This document shows positions 25,904 to 35,546 of a stretch of 64,000 bases of DNA, piece by piece. Numbering within the stretch: position 1 is the first letter of the stretch; every line of letters starts with the position of its first letter. The notes beneath the pieces are model-generated. The model was given only the letters and a program-made list of their open reading frames with translations. It did no database searches and was not told the origin of the DNA. The position numbers were made by a program, and so were the translations under genes. This stretch comes from Microcoleus vaginatus HSN003 (GTDB lineage: Bacteria; Cyanobacteriota; Cyanobacteriia; Cyanobacteriales; Microcoleaceae), in contig NZ_CP031705.1 of assembly GCF_022701255.1 (NCBI RefSeq), forward strand, positions 3,596,001 through 3,660,000, given 5' to 3'.

Positions 25904-26098
25904 CTAGGGTTTGTTGTTGCGGTGAAAGCGTCTCTTAGTCCTTCTGGCAATAGCTTTGCGCTTCTGCTTTTCCAACGGGGTTTCAAAGTGGCGGTGCTTT
26001 CTCATGTCGGGGAAAATACCCGCTTTAGAAACTTGTCGCTTAAACCGTCGCAGGGCTGACTCAATCCCTTCATTTTCGCCTATTACAACTTGGGTCAT
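25904..26098 (-). CDS. rpsU: 30S ribosomal protein bS21
   Basis: Small-subunit protein involved in initiation. The 64-residue sequence is a near-textbook cyanobacterial S21: [36 protein letters not shown], and a lysine/arginine tail [14 protein letters not shown] strong AGGAG ribosome site stands 6 nt before the ATG. It converges with the AtzE-like gene, the stops being 8 bp apart, and lies downstream of prfB on the same strand. Confidence 0.97.
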   Translation of the reverse strand: MTQVVIGENEGIESALRRFKRQVSKAGIFPDMRKHRHFETPLEKQKRKAIARRTKRRFHRNNKP

Positions 26099-26140
26099 TA
26101 TTTCTCCTTTTGTTCGTTAGATCAAGTTTTATCATATCAA

Positions 26141-26190
26141 GGTTTTTGGCCGCGCGACCTGTTGAAGGTCGGGCGATCAGCCAAAACCCC
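26141..26190 (-). terminator. Long hairpin between prfB and rpsU
   Basis: GGTTTTTGGC (26141-26150) can pair with GCCAAAACC (about 26180-26188), and GACCT with AGGTC forms an inner stem. On the minus strand it lies about 80 bp after prfB and just upstream of a TATGAT hexamer before rpsU. It may end prfB transcription or act in the rpsU leader. Confidence 0.45.
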
Positions 26191-26270
26191 AAAATTATAG
26201 CAAATCCGCTGCCATCACCGCTCTTGATTCTTTAGTTTGCACAGCCAGACTTTGTATGTCAAGGCGCGAA

Positions 26271-27405
26271 TTAGATTCGCGCGGTTGAATCAGTTTGGGC
26301 TATCAACTGATTTTCCTGCCGCAGGTAAGCTTGAATAAACGGGTCTAATTCGCCGTTCATTACATCTGCGATGGCGGTTGTTTCCACCCCAGTACGCAAA
26401 TCCTTGACCATTTGGTATGGGTGAAAAACATAATTGCGAATTTGCTGGCCCCAAGCCGCCTCCACCATGTCGCCGCGAATCTCGGCAATTTCCGAAGCCC
26501 GCTGTTCCTTAGCAATCACCAACAGCCTAGCCTTGAGTAATGCCAAAGCTTTTTCCTTGTTTTGCAACTGACTGCGTTCTTCTGTACAGCGGACGGCCAA
26601 ACCGGTAGGAAGGTGAACGATGCGGACTGCGGTTTCTACCTTGTTAACATTTTGCCCGCCCTTGCCGCCCGCGCGGGAAGTAGTGACTTCCAAATCTTTT
26701 TCTGGAATGTCCAACTGTACGGATCGATCGAGAATTGGCATCACTTCAACGCCTGCAAAACTGGTTTGACGCTTGTCGTTAGCGTTAAAAGGCGAAATTC
26801 TGACCAAACGGTGAGTGCCTTTTTCTGATCGCATATAACCGTAAGCGTAGCGGCCGACAATTTCCAAAGAAGCAGATTTAACACCTGCTTCCTCTCCCTC
26901 GGAAATTTCCATTAAATGTACTTTGTAACCTTGACTTTCCCCCCAGCGGGTGTACATCCGCAGCAGCATTTCCGCCCAATCTTGAGCATCTGTACCGCCG
27001 GCCCCGGCGTTAATTGTCAAAACAGCGCCGCCTTCATCGTAGGGCCCAGATAGTAATTGTTGCAGTTCCCACTGGTCGAGTTCGCGGGTTAACTGAGAAA
27101 GACTCGATGTTGCTTCTTGAAATAGCGACTCGTCGGCTTCTAACTCCAGCAGTTCTAAAATAGCTTTAGCATCTTCTAAGCTAGTTTGCCAATTGCTGTA
27201 TTGGTCTAAGTGAGATTTGAGGTCATTGAGTTCTTGGAGAGTTTCTTGAGCTCGATCTTGGTCGTCCCAAAATGCTGGTTGGGCGCAAATTTGCTCTAAG
27301 TCTTGAATTTTGGCTGTGAGTGCGGGGATGTCAAAGATAGTCCTGGGTTGTACCCAGTCGATCGGACAATGTTTCGATATTGTGTTTGATGTCTAGAACT
27401 TCCAC
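26271..27405 (-). CDS. prfB: Peptide chain release factor 2 with programmed +1 frameshift
   Basis: Ends translation at UGA/UAA. The 5' piece starts at a GTG (27403-27405) behind AGGAG and runs [22 protein letters not shown] to an in-frame UGA at 27331-27333. The context CTT TGA C with an AGGA-type internal ribosome site just upstream is the classic RF2 autoregulatory +1 site. After the shift the frame continues [19 protein letters not shown]... into the body, with RF2-type SPF (RISPFNAND) and the GGQ catalytic motif ([13 protein letters not shown]). About 377 residues in total. The internal ATG at 27020 is not the real start. Confidence 0.95.
27331..27345 (-). promoter_or_regulatory. prfB +1 recoding site
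   Basis: Minus strand reads AGGACTATCTTTGAC: a purine-rich Shine-Dalgarno-like stretch, then CUU UGA C. Low RF2 delays termination at UGA and favours slipping CUU to UUU, so the cell adjusts its own RF2 level. Confidence 0.9.
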
Positions 27406-27598
27406 TGTGAGTTCTCCTAGTTGTGGGGTGTATTTTTGAGTGTAGCTGAAATTGGGATATTTCAACAAAATGTTATTGCTTCTTCCTGATTAAATATCCT
27501 GCGAACCAGTTAAACTTTAAATTTAACCGCATTAAAAATTAAAAAAAAGTTGCTATAATCTAAAATCAGGTTAACGATCTCGATGGAAGTTAACTGCC

Positions 27599-28324
27599 AT
27601 GATTTCCCCAGAACTAAAATTCAGCTTGCCGTCCACCGAAGACCTGCCCTGTTCGGACGATACGCCTGTGGATAACGAAGACCAGAATCTGCTGCCGAAC
27701 CTATTGTTGTTTGTCCTGACCAGCATTTGGTCCGATCGCATGGATTGGTACTTTGGGGTGGATATGGCGGTGTATCACACGACGGGAATCAGTCCCAAAG
27801 TGCCTGTCGTCCCCGACGGGTTTCTCAGTTTGGGGGTGGAGCGCCGAAAAGGAGGCAAATCTCGCCGCAGCTATGCTGTCTGGGAAGAAAACGAGGTTGT
27901 GCCGATCGTAGCATTGGAAATGGTGTCTCACAAACCCGGTGGGGAGTACGACGAGAAGATGTCGATTTATGCCGGGTTAGGGGTTTTGTACTACATTATT
28001 TACAACCCCGAATTTTGGCGGCGCGATCGCCATCAACCGTTTGAAGTGTACAAGCTGATTGACGGGCAGTACCGGCAGCAGATTGGCGAACCCTATTGGA
28101 TGCCAGAAGTGGGATTGGGCATGGGGCGATCTGGGCAAGTTATTGGGGGCATCGAGCAAGAAATTCTGGTTTGGTATGATGAGTCTGGAAATATCTATCC
28201 CCTGCCGGATGCAGCGGCGGGGCAGATGCGCGAAGAGTTGAGGGTAGAACGACAGCGAGCCGAACGCCTAGCTGAGTATTTGCGCTCGCAAGGGATCGAT
28301 CCCGATAACCTGCCTGAATCGTGA
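27599..28324 (+). CDS. Uma2 family protein (PD-(D/E)XK-like)
   Basis: The 241-residue protein has the cyanobacterial Uma2/DUF820 features: VVPDGFLSLGVERRKG (Asp of the nuclease-like core), then PIVALEMVSHKPGGEYDEKMSIYAGLGVLYYIIYNP (Glu and Lys), and a C-terminal coiled-coil tail (MREELRVERQRAERLAEYLRSQGIDP). The fold is that of restriction-type nucleases, but activity and targets are unproven. The variant seems short of a canonical ExK spacing. Single gene with its own leader. Such genes occur in dozens per filamentous cyanobacterial genome. Confidence 0.85.
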   Translation: MISPELKFSLPSTEDLPCSDDTPVDNEDQNLLPNLLLFVLTSIWSDRMDWYFGVDMAVYHTTGISPKVPVVPDGFLSLGVERRKGGKSRRSYAVWEENEVVPIVALEMVSHKPGGEYDEKMSIYAGLGVLYYIIYNPEFWRRDRHQPFEVYKLIDGQYRQQIGEPYWMPEVGLGMGRSGQVIGGIEQEILVWYDESGNIYPLPDAAAGQMREELRVERQRAERLAEYLRSQGIDPDNLPES

Positions 28325-28358
28325 CATGAAATTTGATCGGCTTGAGCGCATTCTTCCT

Positions 28359-28402
28359 TGTGACTAATGACTAATAACTAATGACTAATGACTAATGACT
28401 TC
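28359..28402. repeat. TGACTAA heptamer array
   Basis: Six tandem TGACTAA/TAACTAA heptamers reaching to the stop codon of the convergent radical-SAM gene at 28403. Confidence 0.85.
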
Positions 28403-29986
28403 TTAGATATACTGCGAACCTGTTGAATTGAAAGTTTTACCGCATTCGTGAGCGCATACATCCAACCTTTTAGAACAGGAAAAACTTTTTGTGAGGTCTT
28501 CGCGAAACCAATCTCTGGCGATCGCATCTTTCACCGATTGAGTTCTGAGAGAATTAAAGCCATTTCCGTACTTTTCAATTAAAGCCAGCATTTGCGGTCT
28601 GTAAGTGTGGTTATAAATAGCGTATTTAGTATGGCTTACCCAACAGCAAGGCCAGAGTTCCGCTTCAAAACTGATGAAAATCTCTTGGGTGGCTTGAGTT
28701 TGACAGCTAATTTCTACATTTCGGTAGTAATTATTTAGGCTACCAAATGTTTTTACGGCTTGGATAAATTGGTCTCCCTGTGGATTTTTATATTGTTCCA
28801 ATGATGGGGGTTGGAGTTCTTGGCTGGCTGGCTTTGATGGGATAGGCTGAGTTTGAGCGGGTGCTTGAGAGGTTTCGATAGCTATAGCTTGATACCAAGC
28901 ATAATTGGCTTTTTCTGGTTGCCCCAACTGTGTCAAGACTTTAGCTAAATTGCGATAAGCTCCGGCAAAGTTTGGTTTAAGCTCGATCGCCTTTTGGTAA
29001 TAAGCACTAGCGGGCTGCCACTGTTGCTGTTGAGCATAAAGACTGCCGACATTAGCATAAACTTCGGGAAAATTAGGCTGAATTTTAAGTGCCTTGGCGT
29101 AACAATCTGCTGCTGCTTGCATCTTCCCTAAACCTTGAACAGCATTGCCTAAAGTTTTCCAGGCTGCTGCAAAATTAGGTTGAATTTTTAGGGCTTGTTG
29201 GCTGGCTGCGATCGCCTCTGAGAGTTGTCCTTGTTTCAAACAGTGCTCAGCTTGTTGGTGCAACCCAACAGCCGTCTGTGTTTGATTTTGAGCGGCTGAC
29301 GCATTAGTTGTTTCTGGTTGGTTGGGGCGATCGCTCTTAGCATCTACCTGAGAGTTTTCTGCTTTCTGAGGCTCTTGATTTGCGGACTCTTTGTCATAAA
29401 TTTCTTTCGCCACAAAACGAGAGGTAGCTTTCGGTACAAACTCGACAAATCCTAATTGTTGGGCTAAATTCCGCGCTGCTTCTACTTGGTGCTGGTTGTG
29501 TTCAAATATCAAGTAGTGCCATACAGCTTTTCCACCAGCTTGGATAAAGGCATTAACCGACTGCATTATCCTGTCCCAGTTGGTATTTTGGCGGTAGATG
29601 CTGTTAGTATCAGCCAAGCCGTCGATACTAAAAATTACGCGATCGTGTTCTCCTGTCATCGCCTTTGCCAGGGCTTGCCACCAGTCGGGATTGCGTCCGC
29701 TACCATTGGTGTACAGGCTGATATGAGGAACTCCCATGCGGTGCAAATATTCGATCGCGGGAATTGTGGTATTGCTAGTCATAGCATCCCCGTAGTTGCC
29801 GCACATATACACCAAATCCAACTGAGAGCAAAACTCTTGTGGGAAAATTTTCTCAATATCCTCCATCTTTAATTCTGCCCCCGGCAAAATCGGGTTGCCG
29901 GTGCGGGGACACTGCGGACAAGCTGCATTGCACCGGGAGGTAATTTCTACGCTGACTCTCCGGATATCTTCATATTTTAAGTACAT
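28403..29986 (-). CDS. Radical SAM protein with TPR repeats inserted before its C-terminal cysteine domain
   Basis: Residues 1-200 are a radical-SAM core: the cluster motif CNAACPQCP (C-x3-C-x2-C, about residue 19), MCGNYGDAMTSN, FSIDGLADTN. After a Gln/Asn-rich linker, residues about 243-375 hold three to four TPRs (AAWKTLGNAVQGLGKMQAAADCYAKALKIQPN and so on). The final 110 residues carry further cysteines (WPCCWVSH and CSKRLDVCAHECG), resembling SPASM/Twitch auxiliary-cluster domains that normally follow the core directly. The TPR block therefore looks inserted. Likely a peptide- or sugar-modifying enzyme with built-in partner binding; substrate unknown. No precursor peptide is evident nearby. 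Confidence 0.82.
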   Translation of the reverse strand: MYLKYEDIRRVSVEITSRCNAACPQCPRTGNPILPGAELKMEDIEKIFPQEFCSQLDLVYMCGNYGDAMTSNTTIPAIEYLHRMGVPHISLYTNGSGRNPDWWQALAKAMTGEHDRVIFSIDGLADTNSIYRQNTNWDRIMQSVNAFIQAGGKAVWHYLIFEHNQHQVEAARNLAQQLGFVEFVPKATSRFVAKEIYDKESANQEPQKAENSQVDAKSDRPNQPETTNASAAQNQTQTAVGLHQQAEHCLKQGQLSEAIAASQQALKIQPNFAAAWKTLGNAVQGLGKMQAAADCYAKALKIQPNFPEVYANVGSLYAQQQQWQPASAYYQKAIELKPNFAGAYRNLAKVLTQLGQPEKANYAWYQAIAIETSQAPAQTQPIPSKPASQELQPPSLEQYKNPQGDQFIQAVKTFGSLNNYYRNVEISCQTQATQEIFISFEAELWPCCWVSHTKYAIYNHTYRPQMLALIEKYGNGFNSLRTQSVKDAIARDWFREDLTKSFSCSKRLDVCAHECGKTFNSTGSQYI

Positions 29987-30180
29987 GAGTTTTCCCTGAT
30001 TAATTTGTGATTAATATTGAAATCGCGATCGACACAATTAGATAACAAGAGGTTTGATTGAGTGATTAAAAAGTAAAATTATACCTTATGCCTGCCGACT
30101 TTGAACATGATATAAGTTTTTTGTATGTGGGAGAGAGGAGGCGATGACGACTATCTTGATTCCAAATCTTAATTTAAAAA

Positions 30181-30220
30181 AAACCGCGGCCCGATGTCGA
30201 TCGAGCCGCGGTTTTTTTTT
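30181..30220. terminator. Bidirectional intrinsic terminator
   Basis: AAACCGCGGC (30181-30190) pairs with GCCGCGGTTT (30205-30214) and is followed by a run of nine Ts; a run of eight As precedes it. It terminates the Bax-inhibitor-like gene on the minus strand, and would work from the other side too. The remaining gap 29987-30170 shows nothing recognisable. Confidence 0.9.
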
Positions 30221-30235
30221 AAGCTAAAGTTTCAA

Positions 30236-30964
30236 TTACTCGCGGCCGTTGAGAGCAATCAACAGGCGCAGAATGAAAATGAACAAGTTGATGTAGGTCA
30301 AGTACATCGACAGAGCGGCGGGCAAATACTGGTCGTCGCGGTAGCTGCGGGGTAATATGTAAAAATCGACGATCGCAGCGCCGGCAAATATAAACACGCC
30401 GATGCCAGAAATGCCAATTTCCAACCAGGTTGGGGTGTAGACGCCAAATAGTGAGAGCAGAAACTGACCGCCAACAACGACGAACAAAGCAATCACACCT
30501 AAACTGATAGTTTTGGTGAGGGCCATGCCGTCTTGTTCAGAAAGGTTGGAGCCAATTTGGCGGGCGGCGATAAAAGTAATGCCGCATCCGAGGGCGGCAA
30601 AAGCGATGCCGGAGATGCCGACGCCTTGGGTTCTGAGGGCTGTAAATACCAATCCGCTGAGGGTGTAGCCGGAAAGCAGGCTGTAGGTTGCCAGCAGGGG
30701 TAAAGCGGTGTTTTTGTTGCCTTGTTCGGCGGCACCGCGGGCGATGAAGAATAGAATTAATTCTACGACGATCGCCGCGATGAAAGTGGGAAAGAAGATC
30801 CCGGGATAGTTACGAATCACTCCGAGGCCGCCGTAGGTGCCGACAGCAGTTAAGACAAGTCCGCCGCCCACGAAGGGGAGAGCGTTGGAGATGACGTTGG
30901 GGCCTACGAGCGCGTGGTTTTTGGCCTCGCGCACGGCTTCGCGGAAATTGCTAGTGTTACTCAC
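30236..30964 (-). CDS. Bax inhibitor-1/YccA family membrane protein
   Basis: The 242-residue integral membrane protein has about seven hydrophobic helices. After a short soluble N-terminus (SNTSNFREAVREAKNHALVGPNVISNALPFVGGG) come GGLGVIRNYPGIFFP and GIAFAALGCGITFIAARQIG. A conserved acidic-aromatic end, FAGAAIVDFYILPRSYRDD and SMYLTYINLFIFILRLL, follows. This is the YccA/BI-1 (TMBIM) fold, known as pH-sensitive calcium leak channels in some bacteria. Role in cyanobacteria unknown. Monocistronic, with a strong terminator after it. Confidence 0.9.
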   Translation of the reverse strand: MSNTSNFREAVREAKNHALVGPNVISNALPFVGGGLVLTAVGTYGGLGVIRNYPGIFFPTFIAAIVVELILFFIARGAAEQGNKNTALPLLATYSLLSGYTLSGLVFTALRTQGVGISGIAFAALGCGITFIAARQIGSNLSEQDGMALTKTISLGVIALFVVVGGQFLLSLFGVYTPTWLEIGISGIGVFIFAGAAIVDFYILPRSYRDDQYLPAALSMYLTYINLFIFILRLLIALNGRE

Positions 30965-31521
30965 GAGGATTTACCTAATTTTGGCTGAGAATTGATATCT
31001 ATCATTTTGACAGCTTTATACTGTGTTTGCAAAACCTGAAAGAGTTTAAAGATTTGATAAAGAACGGGGGTGAAATCACTCCAAAGCAGGGATCGATTGT
31101 TTATAATCGACTGCGTATAGGTCTGTGTCGTGTCGCCCTCTCGCACCGTTGCGCGTCGTGGCAAAGCTATAATTAAGGTTAAATGGCCCGTGCTATCTGT
31201 GACCAGGGACGAGCTTAAAGTCGATCAAATCCCAGATAGCTGAAGTCAATCAATTTTGGATGGGGGATTTACGATTGGGGAGTAAGGAGTATATGCTAGA
31301 GGCAGGGGCGACAGGGGATTTTAGGTTTTTGATTGGCAACTTAGTTGAAACTGGGGATCAGAAAGTTCAATAATCTAAAATATTAAAATATAAAATATAA
31401 AACCTAAAATCGGTTTCGTTAATTGCTAAGGTAGCTCAGACCGTAGCTCAGACAGAGGATGCCCAGAAAATTAATGAATAGATCGAGTTCTATCGACAAA
31501 ATGCTAAATAGGTAATTTCCC
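30965..31521. other. Long intergenic region, no confirmed gene
   Basis: This region holds the leaders of the divergent BI-1-like and PEP-CTERM genes. A TATAAT at 31168-31173 and an 8-bp inverted repeat GCTATCTG (31191) / CAGATAGC (about 31234) might mark a small RNA. A 67-codon minus-strand frame (30961-31164) has no family features and overlaps the BI-1 start. Around 31376-31400 the DNA is an AATATAAAATATAAAA run. Confidence 0.4.
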
Positions 31522-31845
31522 ATGCCCACTTTTTTTGATCGCAAATTATTGCCACCTACAGCCGGAATATTATTGGCTGCCGCCGTTATTTCTGGCGGTC
31601 AAGCTGCCGTTGCAGCTAATGTCGGAGTCGTTGCTACCGCTGCTTCAGGGCAGGGTTCAGCAAATTTGCGGCTGTCTGATATCCGTCCACCCCGCCAAGG
31701 TACAAATTCTCCAAGCCCGCTCCCGGAGAGGGTAAACCGGGTGCCTCGGCCCGTAAGAATTCCTGAGCCTTCGGCTGTGGTAGGCTTGGGTTTAGTTGCG
31801 GGTTCGCTGGCGGTGACTCGCCGGAGAGTGAGAGTTAAAAATTAG
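31522..31845 (+). CDS. Small secreted PEP-CTERM protein
   Basis: The 107-residue precursor has a signal peptide (residues about 1-32: basic start, hydrophobic TAGILLAAAVISGGQAAVAAN). A short low-complexity mature part follows, then the sorting tail: PEP motif RIPEPSAV (about residue 81), a hydrophobic GLGLVAGSLAV stretch and a basic end RRRVRVK. PEP-CTERM tails are cut by an exosortase and the proteins usually join the exopolysaccharide layer. No exosortase is in the window. Remarkably short mature region (about 50 residues). Convergent with chlD. Confidence 0.8.
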   Translation: MPTFFDRKLLPPTAGILLAAAVISGGQAAVAANVGVVATAASGQGSANLRLSDIRPPRQGTNSPSPLPERVNRVPRPVRIPEPSAVVGLGLVAGSLAVTRRRVRVKN

Positions 31846-31910
31846 ACTTTTGGCAAAAAAAAGTCTAATTTTTGGATTTTTAATCGCACATAAACGCGGA
31901 TATTAGGATT

Positions 31911-34022
31911 TTAGCCGATCGCGTCGCGCAGAGCATTTTTAGTCATAGCTGCGATCGACTGTTCGGTAGCTTTCGGTAAGTGATAGTATTTCCCTCCCGA
32001 AGTCTTGGCTAATTCCTTCGCAAAGCCAGTCGAAATAAACTTGCTCTCGGTATCAATCACCAGCAACTGCATTCCCAACCCACGAATTTTGGCAGCAATT
32101 TCTAACAATTCCTTTTTAATATCAGGCTTTTCTCCATCTACAATCGGTTCCCCCAAAGAACGAGCCAAAGGAATATTACCGCGTCCGTCGGTAATGGCGA
32201 CAATCGCAACTTGACCGATATCTCCAGACTGCCGCGCGTTGACTCCCACTCGCACTGCTTGAGTCAAACCGTGGGCCAGGGGAGAACCGCCGCCGCAGGG
32301 CAACCTTTCCAAGCGCTTGCGGGCCAAGGCTATTGAGCGAGTCGGCGGTAGCAGCACTTCTGCTTGTTCTCCGCGAAAGGGGATGAGAGCAACTTGGTCG
32401 CGGCTTTGATAAGCTTCTGTGAGTAGCTGCATGACTGCACCTTTTGCCGACTGCATCCGGTTGAGGGCCATCGAACCGGAGGCATCGACGACAAAGACGA
32501 CTAAAGCTCCAGCTTTTCTGGCCAAGCGCTTCGCCCGAATGTCTCCCTGTTCCACAAATACACGGCGCTGAACCCCCTCTTGCCCGCCCTTGCTGGGGGG
32601 TTGGGGGGGGTTAGAATTCCTGTCGCGGCGGGCTTTTTGGTAGGGTGCGGCGGCTCGGAGGGTGGCATCAACGGCGATGCGGCGGACGGGGCCTTTGGGT
32701 AATACTGGCTTGACGTAACGGCCTCTATCTTCGGAGAAAATGGTGCTGCGGCTTCCCGATTTGCCTTGGCGGTTGGCGGCTTGGGCGAAGAAAAGCACGC
32801 TGGGGTCGAGAATTACGCCTTCGGGGTCGAAGAGAAATTCTTCGGGAATGGTATCTTTTTCTGGTTCTTCTTCAGGTTCCGGCTTATCTTCATCCTCTTG
32901 GTCTTCTTCGTCTTGTTGCTCGTTTTCTGGTTCGTCTTGTTCTTGTTCTGACTGCTTTTGGGGAGGCGGTGGCGGGGGAGGAGGAGGAGAGTTTTCGTCT
33001 GGGGGAGTTTGGATGATGGTGGCGCGGGGTACGATGACTAATTCTACGGCGCGGCGCAGGTCTTCGGCGTTAACTTCTGTGCGTCCCTCCATGGCGGCGC
33101 AGGCTTTGGCAACGCGGACTGCGAATATTTCGGCGCGGTGTCCTTGAACGCCACCCCGGATGGCTTCTTCTACTAGGTAAGCAATTTGTTCGCGTTTAAT
33201 GCTGACATCTTTGAGCCATTCTCTGGCTAGAATGATTTGGGTTTTGAGGTTGTCGGTGTCTTCGCTGTATTGATTGAGAAATTCTTGGGGGGAGCGGGAG
33301 TAGGATAAAGCTTGTTCTACTGCATAGACTCTTTCTTCTAGTTCGAGTGCTGCATCGGCTGAAAGTACGATCGCAATGCGATCGAGCAAATGTTCTCTCA
33401 GCGGCCCTTCTTCGGGGTTGTAGGTGGCGATAAATAGAGGCTTGCAGGGGTGTTGAAAGCTGATGCCTTCGCGCTCTATTTGGTTGCGTCCTTCGGTTAA
33501 TACTGTTAGCAATTGGTTAGAAATGTTGTCATCGAGGAGGTTAATTTCGTCTACATAAAGTACCCCTCGATTTGCTTGGGCTAAGAGTCCGGGTTGAAAT
33601 ACGGTTTGACCGAATTTCACTGATTGTTCGACATCGACTGAACCTAAGAGTCTGTCTTCCGTGACACCCAAAGGAATTTGAATGAATGGTGTGGGAATTA
33701 TTTCAGTAGTTAAGGAATTAGTATCGGTGGTGTGGGCATCTTGCCCGCCATTTTCTGGTAACAAGCCTGATGCCTGTTCTGCAATAATTTCATTAGGTTC
33801 GGCGTTGCAAAAAGAGTCTTTAACAATTTCAATGGGTGGCAGTAGGGAGTGTAAGGCGCGGGCCATTACTGATTTTGCTGTCCCGCGGCGGCCTGCGATC
33901 GCAACTCCTCCCAATCCGGGATCGACTGCTGCTAACAGCAGGGCTAGTTTGATTGCTTCTTGCCCGACTACGGCGGTGAGGGGAAAGGCTGTGGTGGAAG
34001 GGCTAAGGTTGGCTGCGGGCAT
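31911..34022 (-). CDS. chlD: Magnesium chelatase subunit D
   Basis: Part of the ChlH-ChlI-ChlD complex that inserts Mg2+ into protoporphyrin IX for chlorophyll. The N-terminal AAA+ domain (residues about 15-330) has [17 protein letters not shown] and [13 protein letters not shown] proline run and acidic linker (about 345-395, [18 protein letters not shown]) follow, then the C-terminal VWA domain with MIDAS motif [12 protein letters not shown]. At 703 residues it is a little long: two interspersed repeats code for extra loops, [14 protein letters not shown] in the AAA+ part and [13 protein letters not shown] before the VWA domain. Both stay in frame in this essential gene. Confidence 0.95.
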   Translation of the reverse strand: MPAANLSPSTTAFPLTAVVGQEAIKLALLLAAVDPGLGGVAIAGRRGTAKSVMARALHSLLPPIEIVKDSFCNAEPNEIIAEQASGLLPENGGQDAHTTDTNSLTTEIIPTPFIQIPLGVTEDRLLGSVDVEQSVKFGQTVFQPGLLAQANRGVLYVDEINLLDDNISNQLLTVLTEGRNQIEREGISFQHPCKPLFIATYNPEEGPLREHLLDRIAIVLSADAALELEERVYAVEQALSYSRSPQEFLNQYSEDTDNLKTQIILAREWLKDVSIKREQIAYLVEEAIRGGVQGHRAEIFAVRVAKACAAMEGRTEVNAEDLRRAVELVIVPRATIIQTPPDENSPPPPPPPPPQKQSEQEQDEPENEQQDEEDQEDEDKPEPEEEPEKDTIPEEFLFDPEGVILDPSVLFFAQAANRQGKSGSRSTIFSEDRGRYVKPVLPKGPVRRIAVDATLRAAAPYQKARRDRNSNPPQPPSKGGQEGVQRRVFVEQGDIRAKRLARKAGALVVFVVDASGSMALNRMQSAKGAVMQLLTEAYQSRDQVALIPFRGEQAEVLLPPTRSIALARKRLERLPCGGGSPLAHGLTQAVRVGVNARQSGDIGQVAIVAITDGRGNIPLARSLGEPIVDGEKPDIKKELLEIAAKIRGLGMQLLVIDTESKFISTGFAKELAKTSGGKYYHLPKATEQSIAAMTKNALRDAIG
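32572..32618. repeat. In-frame CCCCCC-type repeat inside chlD
   Basis: On the plus strand CCCCCTCTTGCCCGCCCTTGCTGGGGGGTTGGGGGGGG, a relative of the array in thrB and of the copy in the S9 peptidase gene. It encodes [13 protein letters not shown] between the acidic linker region and the VWA domain. Confidence 0.75.
33724..33768. repeat. In-frame GGCATCTTGCCCGCC repeat inside chlD
   Basis: A GTGTGGGCATCTTGCCCGCC motif, the same family as the GGAACAGGCATCTTGCCTGTTCC repeat upstream of the DUF779 gene. It codes for the loop [11 protein letters not shown] in the AAA+ domain. Confidence 0.65.
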
Positions 34023-34056
34023 AGGATTTTCGGATGTAAAAATTTGAACTTAATCT

Positions 34057-35265
34057 TTAACTTACTTCTTGGAGTATTTTAACTTCTTGCGGCAAAATCA
34101 CGGTAAAAGTTGAGCCGACTCCGATTTCTGATACTAGCTCGATTTTGCCTTGCAGCAGCGTGACGAGCCGCGATACTATTGCTAATCCCAGGCCAGTGCT
34201 TTCGGCAGGAAAGAGCTGTTTGCCGGCTTCTCCTGCTTGAAAGAAGGGGTCAAAGATACGGTTTGTATATTCGGGGGCGATGCCAATGCCGGTATCTCTA
34301 ATTGCGATCGCCCACTTTCCTTCTCCGGCACACCTGCAACTTAATTCAATGCTACCGGCTTCTGTATAGCGAATGGCATTGCTCAGCAAGTTGATCAGAA
34401 TTTGTTGCAGCCGCCCAGAGTCGGAGATTACTTGTCTTGGGGCGCAGTCGCTGGTAACAGCGAGCTTTAGTCCTTTAGCATCAGCAATTGGCTGCATCAT
34501 TTCTACTACTGTGTTAATTACAGATTGTACATTAGTTGGCCGCAGGTTAAGTTTAATTTTTCCGGCATCGGCGCGAGAAAGTTCTAGTGTGTCATTAATC
34601 ATGCGGAGCAACTGTCTGCCGTTACGCAATACTCGCTCGATGTGTTCGATGCCGGGGAGGGTATCTTTGACTTCAGATTGCCATCTTTCTTTTCGCAGGA
34701 ATAGTTCGGAATAACCAATAATTGAGTTGAGAGGAGTTTTGAGTTCGTGAGCCAAATGGTAGACGTTTTCTTGATTGACGCTGACAAGGCGAGAGAGTTC
34801 TTGATTGGTGAGTTGTAACTGAGTTTGGATTTGTTGAAGTTCCAGCAGCCTCTGAGCGACGTAGCTATTGAAACACTGGGCAATTGCTTCGTCTACTACG
34901 GCATCTATCAGCCGAAAAGCTCTGAATACGTCGGCGGTGGTTCCTGCTAGCAAATCTGCTTCTAACTGCGAGAATATTACTTGACGCAATAAGTGGTATT
35001 CTCGGGCTACTTCTGCAGGATCGTAGCCTTGTTCGGCTCTGAGAAATCCATGATCTAAACTGGCTTCAATTATTAGTTTTATTTCGCTGTTTTGATATTG
35101 GGAAAGCACTGTGGTCATCGCCGCCAGCAGGTGAGGTATGTGATTTTCGATTGCTGAGTGCGGTAAGGCATCAGCGCTTTCAATTTTCCGATCCTGACGA
35201 ACTGCTTCAATCCAGGTCTTGACGATTGTATCGGTTTTGTCGGCGAGCACTTGGCTGTAGTCCAT
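34057..35265 (-). CDS. Sensor histidine kinase with RsbRD-like N-terminus, paralogue 1
   Basis: The N-terminal helical domain (WIEAVRQDRKIES... LLAAMTTVLSQ... GYDPAEVAREYHLLRQVIFSQLE) resembles the RsbRD N-terminal family. A short coiled coil follows, then the phosphoacceptor H-box YHLAHELKTPLNSIIGYSE and the ATPase domain with N box (NLLSNAIRYTEAG), DTGIGI and STGLGLAIVSRLV. All residues needed for activity are present. No membrane segment: a soluble sensor. An ATG at 35340 exists, but 35265 (MDYSQVLADK) lines up with the starts of both paralogues. No response regulator lies next to it. 34 bp downstream of the chlD start region, same strand. Confidence 0.87.
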   Translation of the reverse strand: MDYSQVLADKTDTIVKTWIEAVRQDRKIESADALPHSAIENHIPHLLAAMTTVLSQYQNSEIKLIIEASLDHGFLRAEQGYDPAEVAREYHLLRQVIFSQLEADLLAGTTADVFRAFRLIDAVVDEAIAQCFNSYVAQRLLELQQIQTQLQLTNQELSRLVSVNQENVYHLAHELKTPLNSIIGYSELFLRKERWQSEVKDTLPGIEHIERVLRNGRQLLRMINDTLELSRADAGKIKLNLRPTNVQSVINTVVEMMQPIADAKGLKLAVTSDCAPRQVISDSGRLQQILINLLSNAIRYTEAGSIELSCRCAGEGKWAIAIRDTGIGIAPEYTNRIFDPFFQAGEAGKQLFPAESTGLGLAIVSRLVTLLQGKIELVSEIGVGSTFTVILPQEVKILQEVS

Positions 35266-35546
35266 GATGTCTGCGTGGGGGTTAAGTTTGGCAGAGATTG
35301 CCCATGCTTCATTGTAGTTGAGCGATCGCTCGATCGCCATATCAAACTTCGGGCAAGGGCGACCCTGCCAAAAGAAGTAGTTTTGAGGTGATTTTTCCCT
35401 GCGCTGGAGATCTCTTTAGGAGTCGCTCCCAGCTTGTTGCTGCCAAAATCAGCACTTAAATTGATTGACAGAATAGCCAGAAAGTAGTATATTCACTCGA
35501 ACCGAGACTTTTTAATTTTTAAGTTTTATTTTTTTCAGGGGACTAA

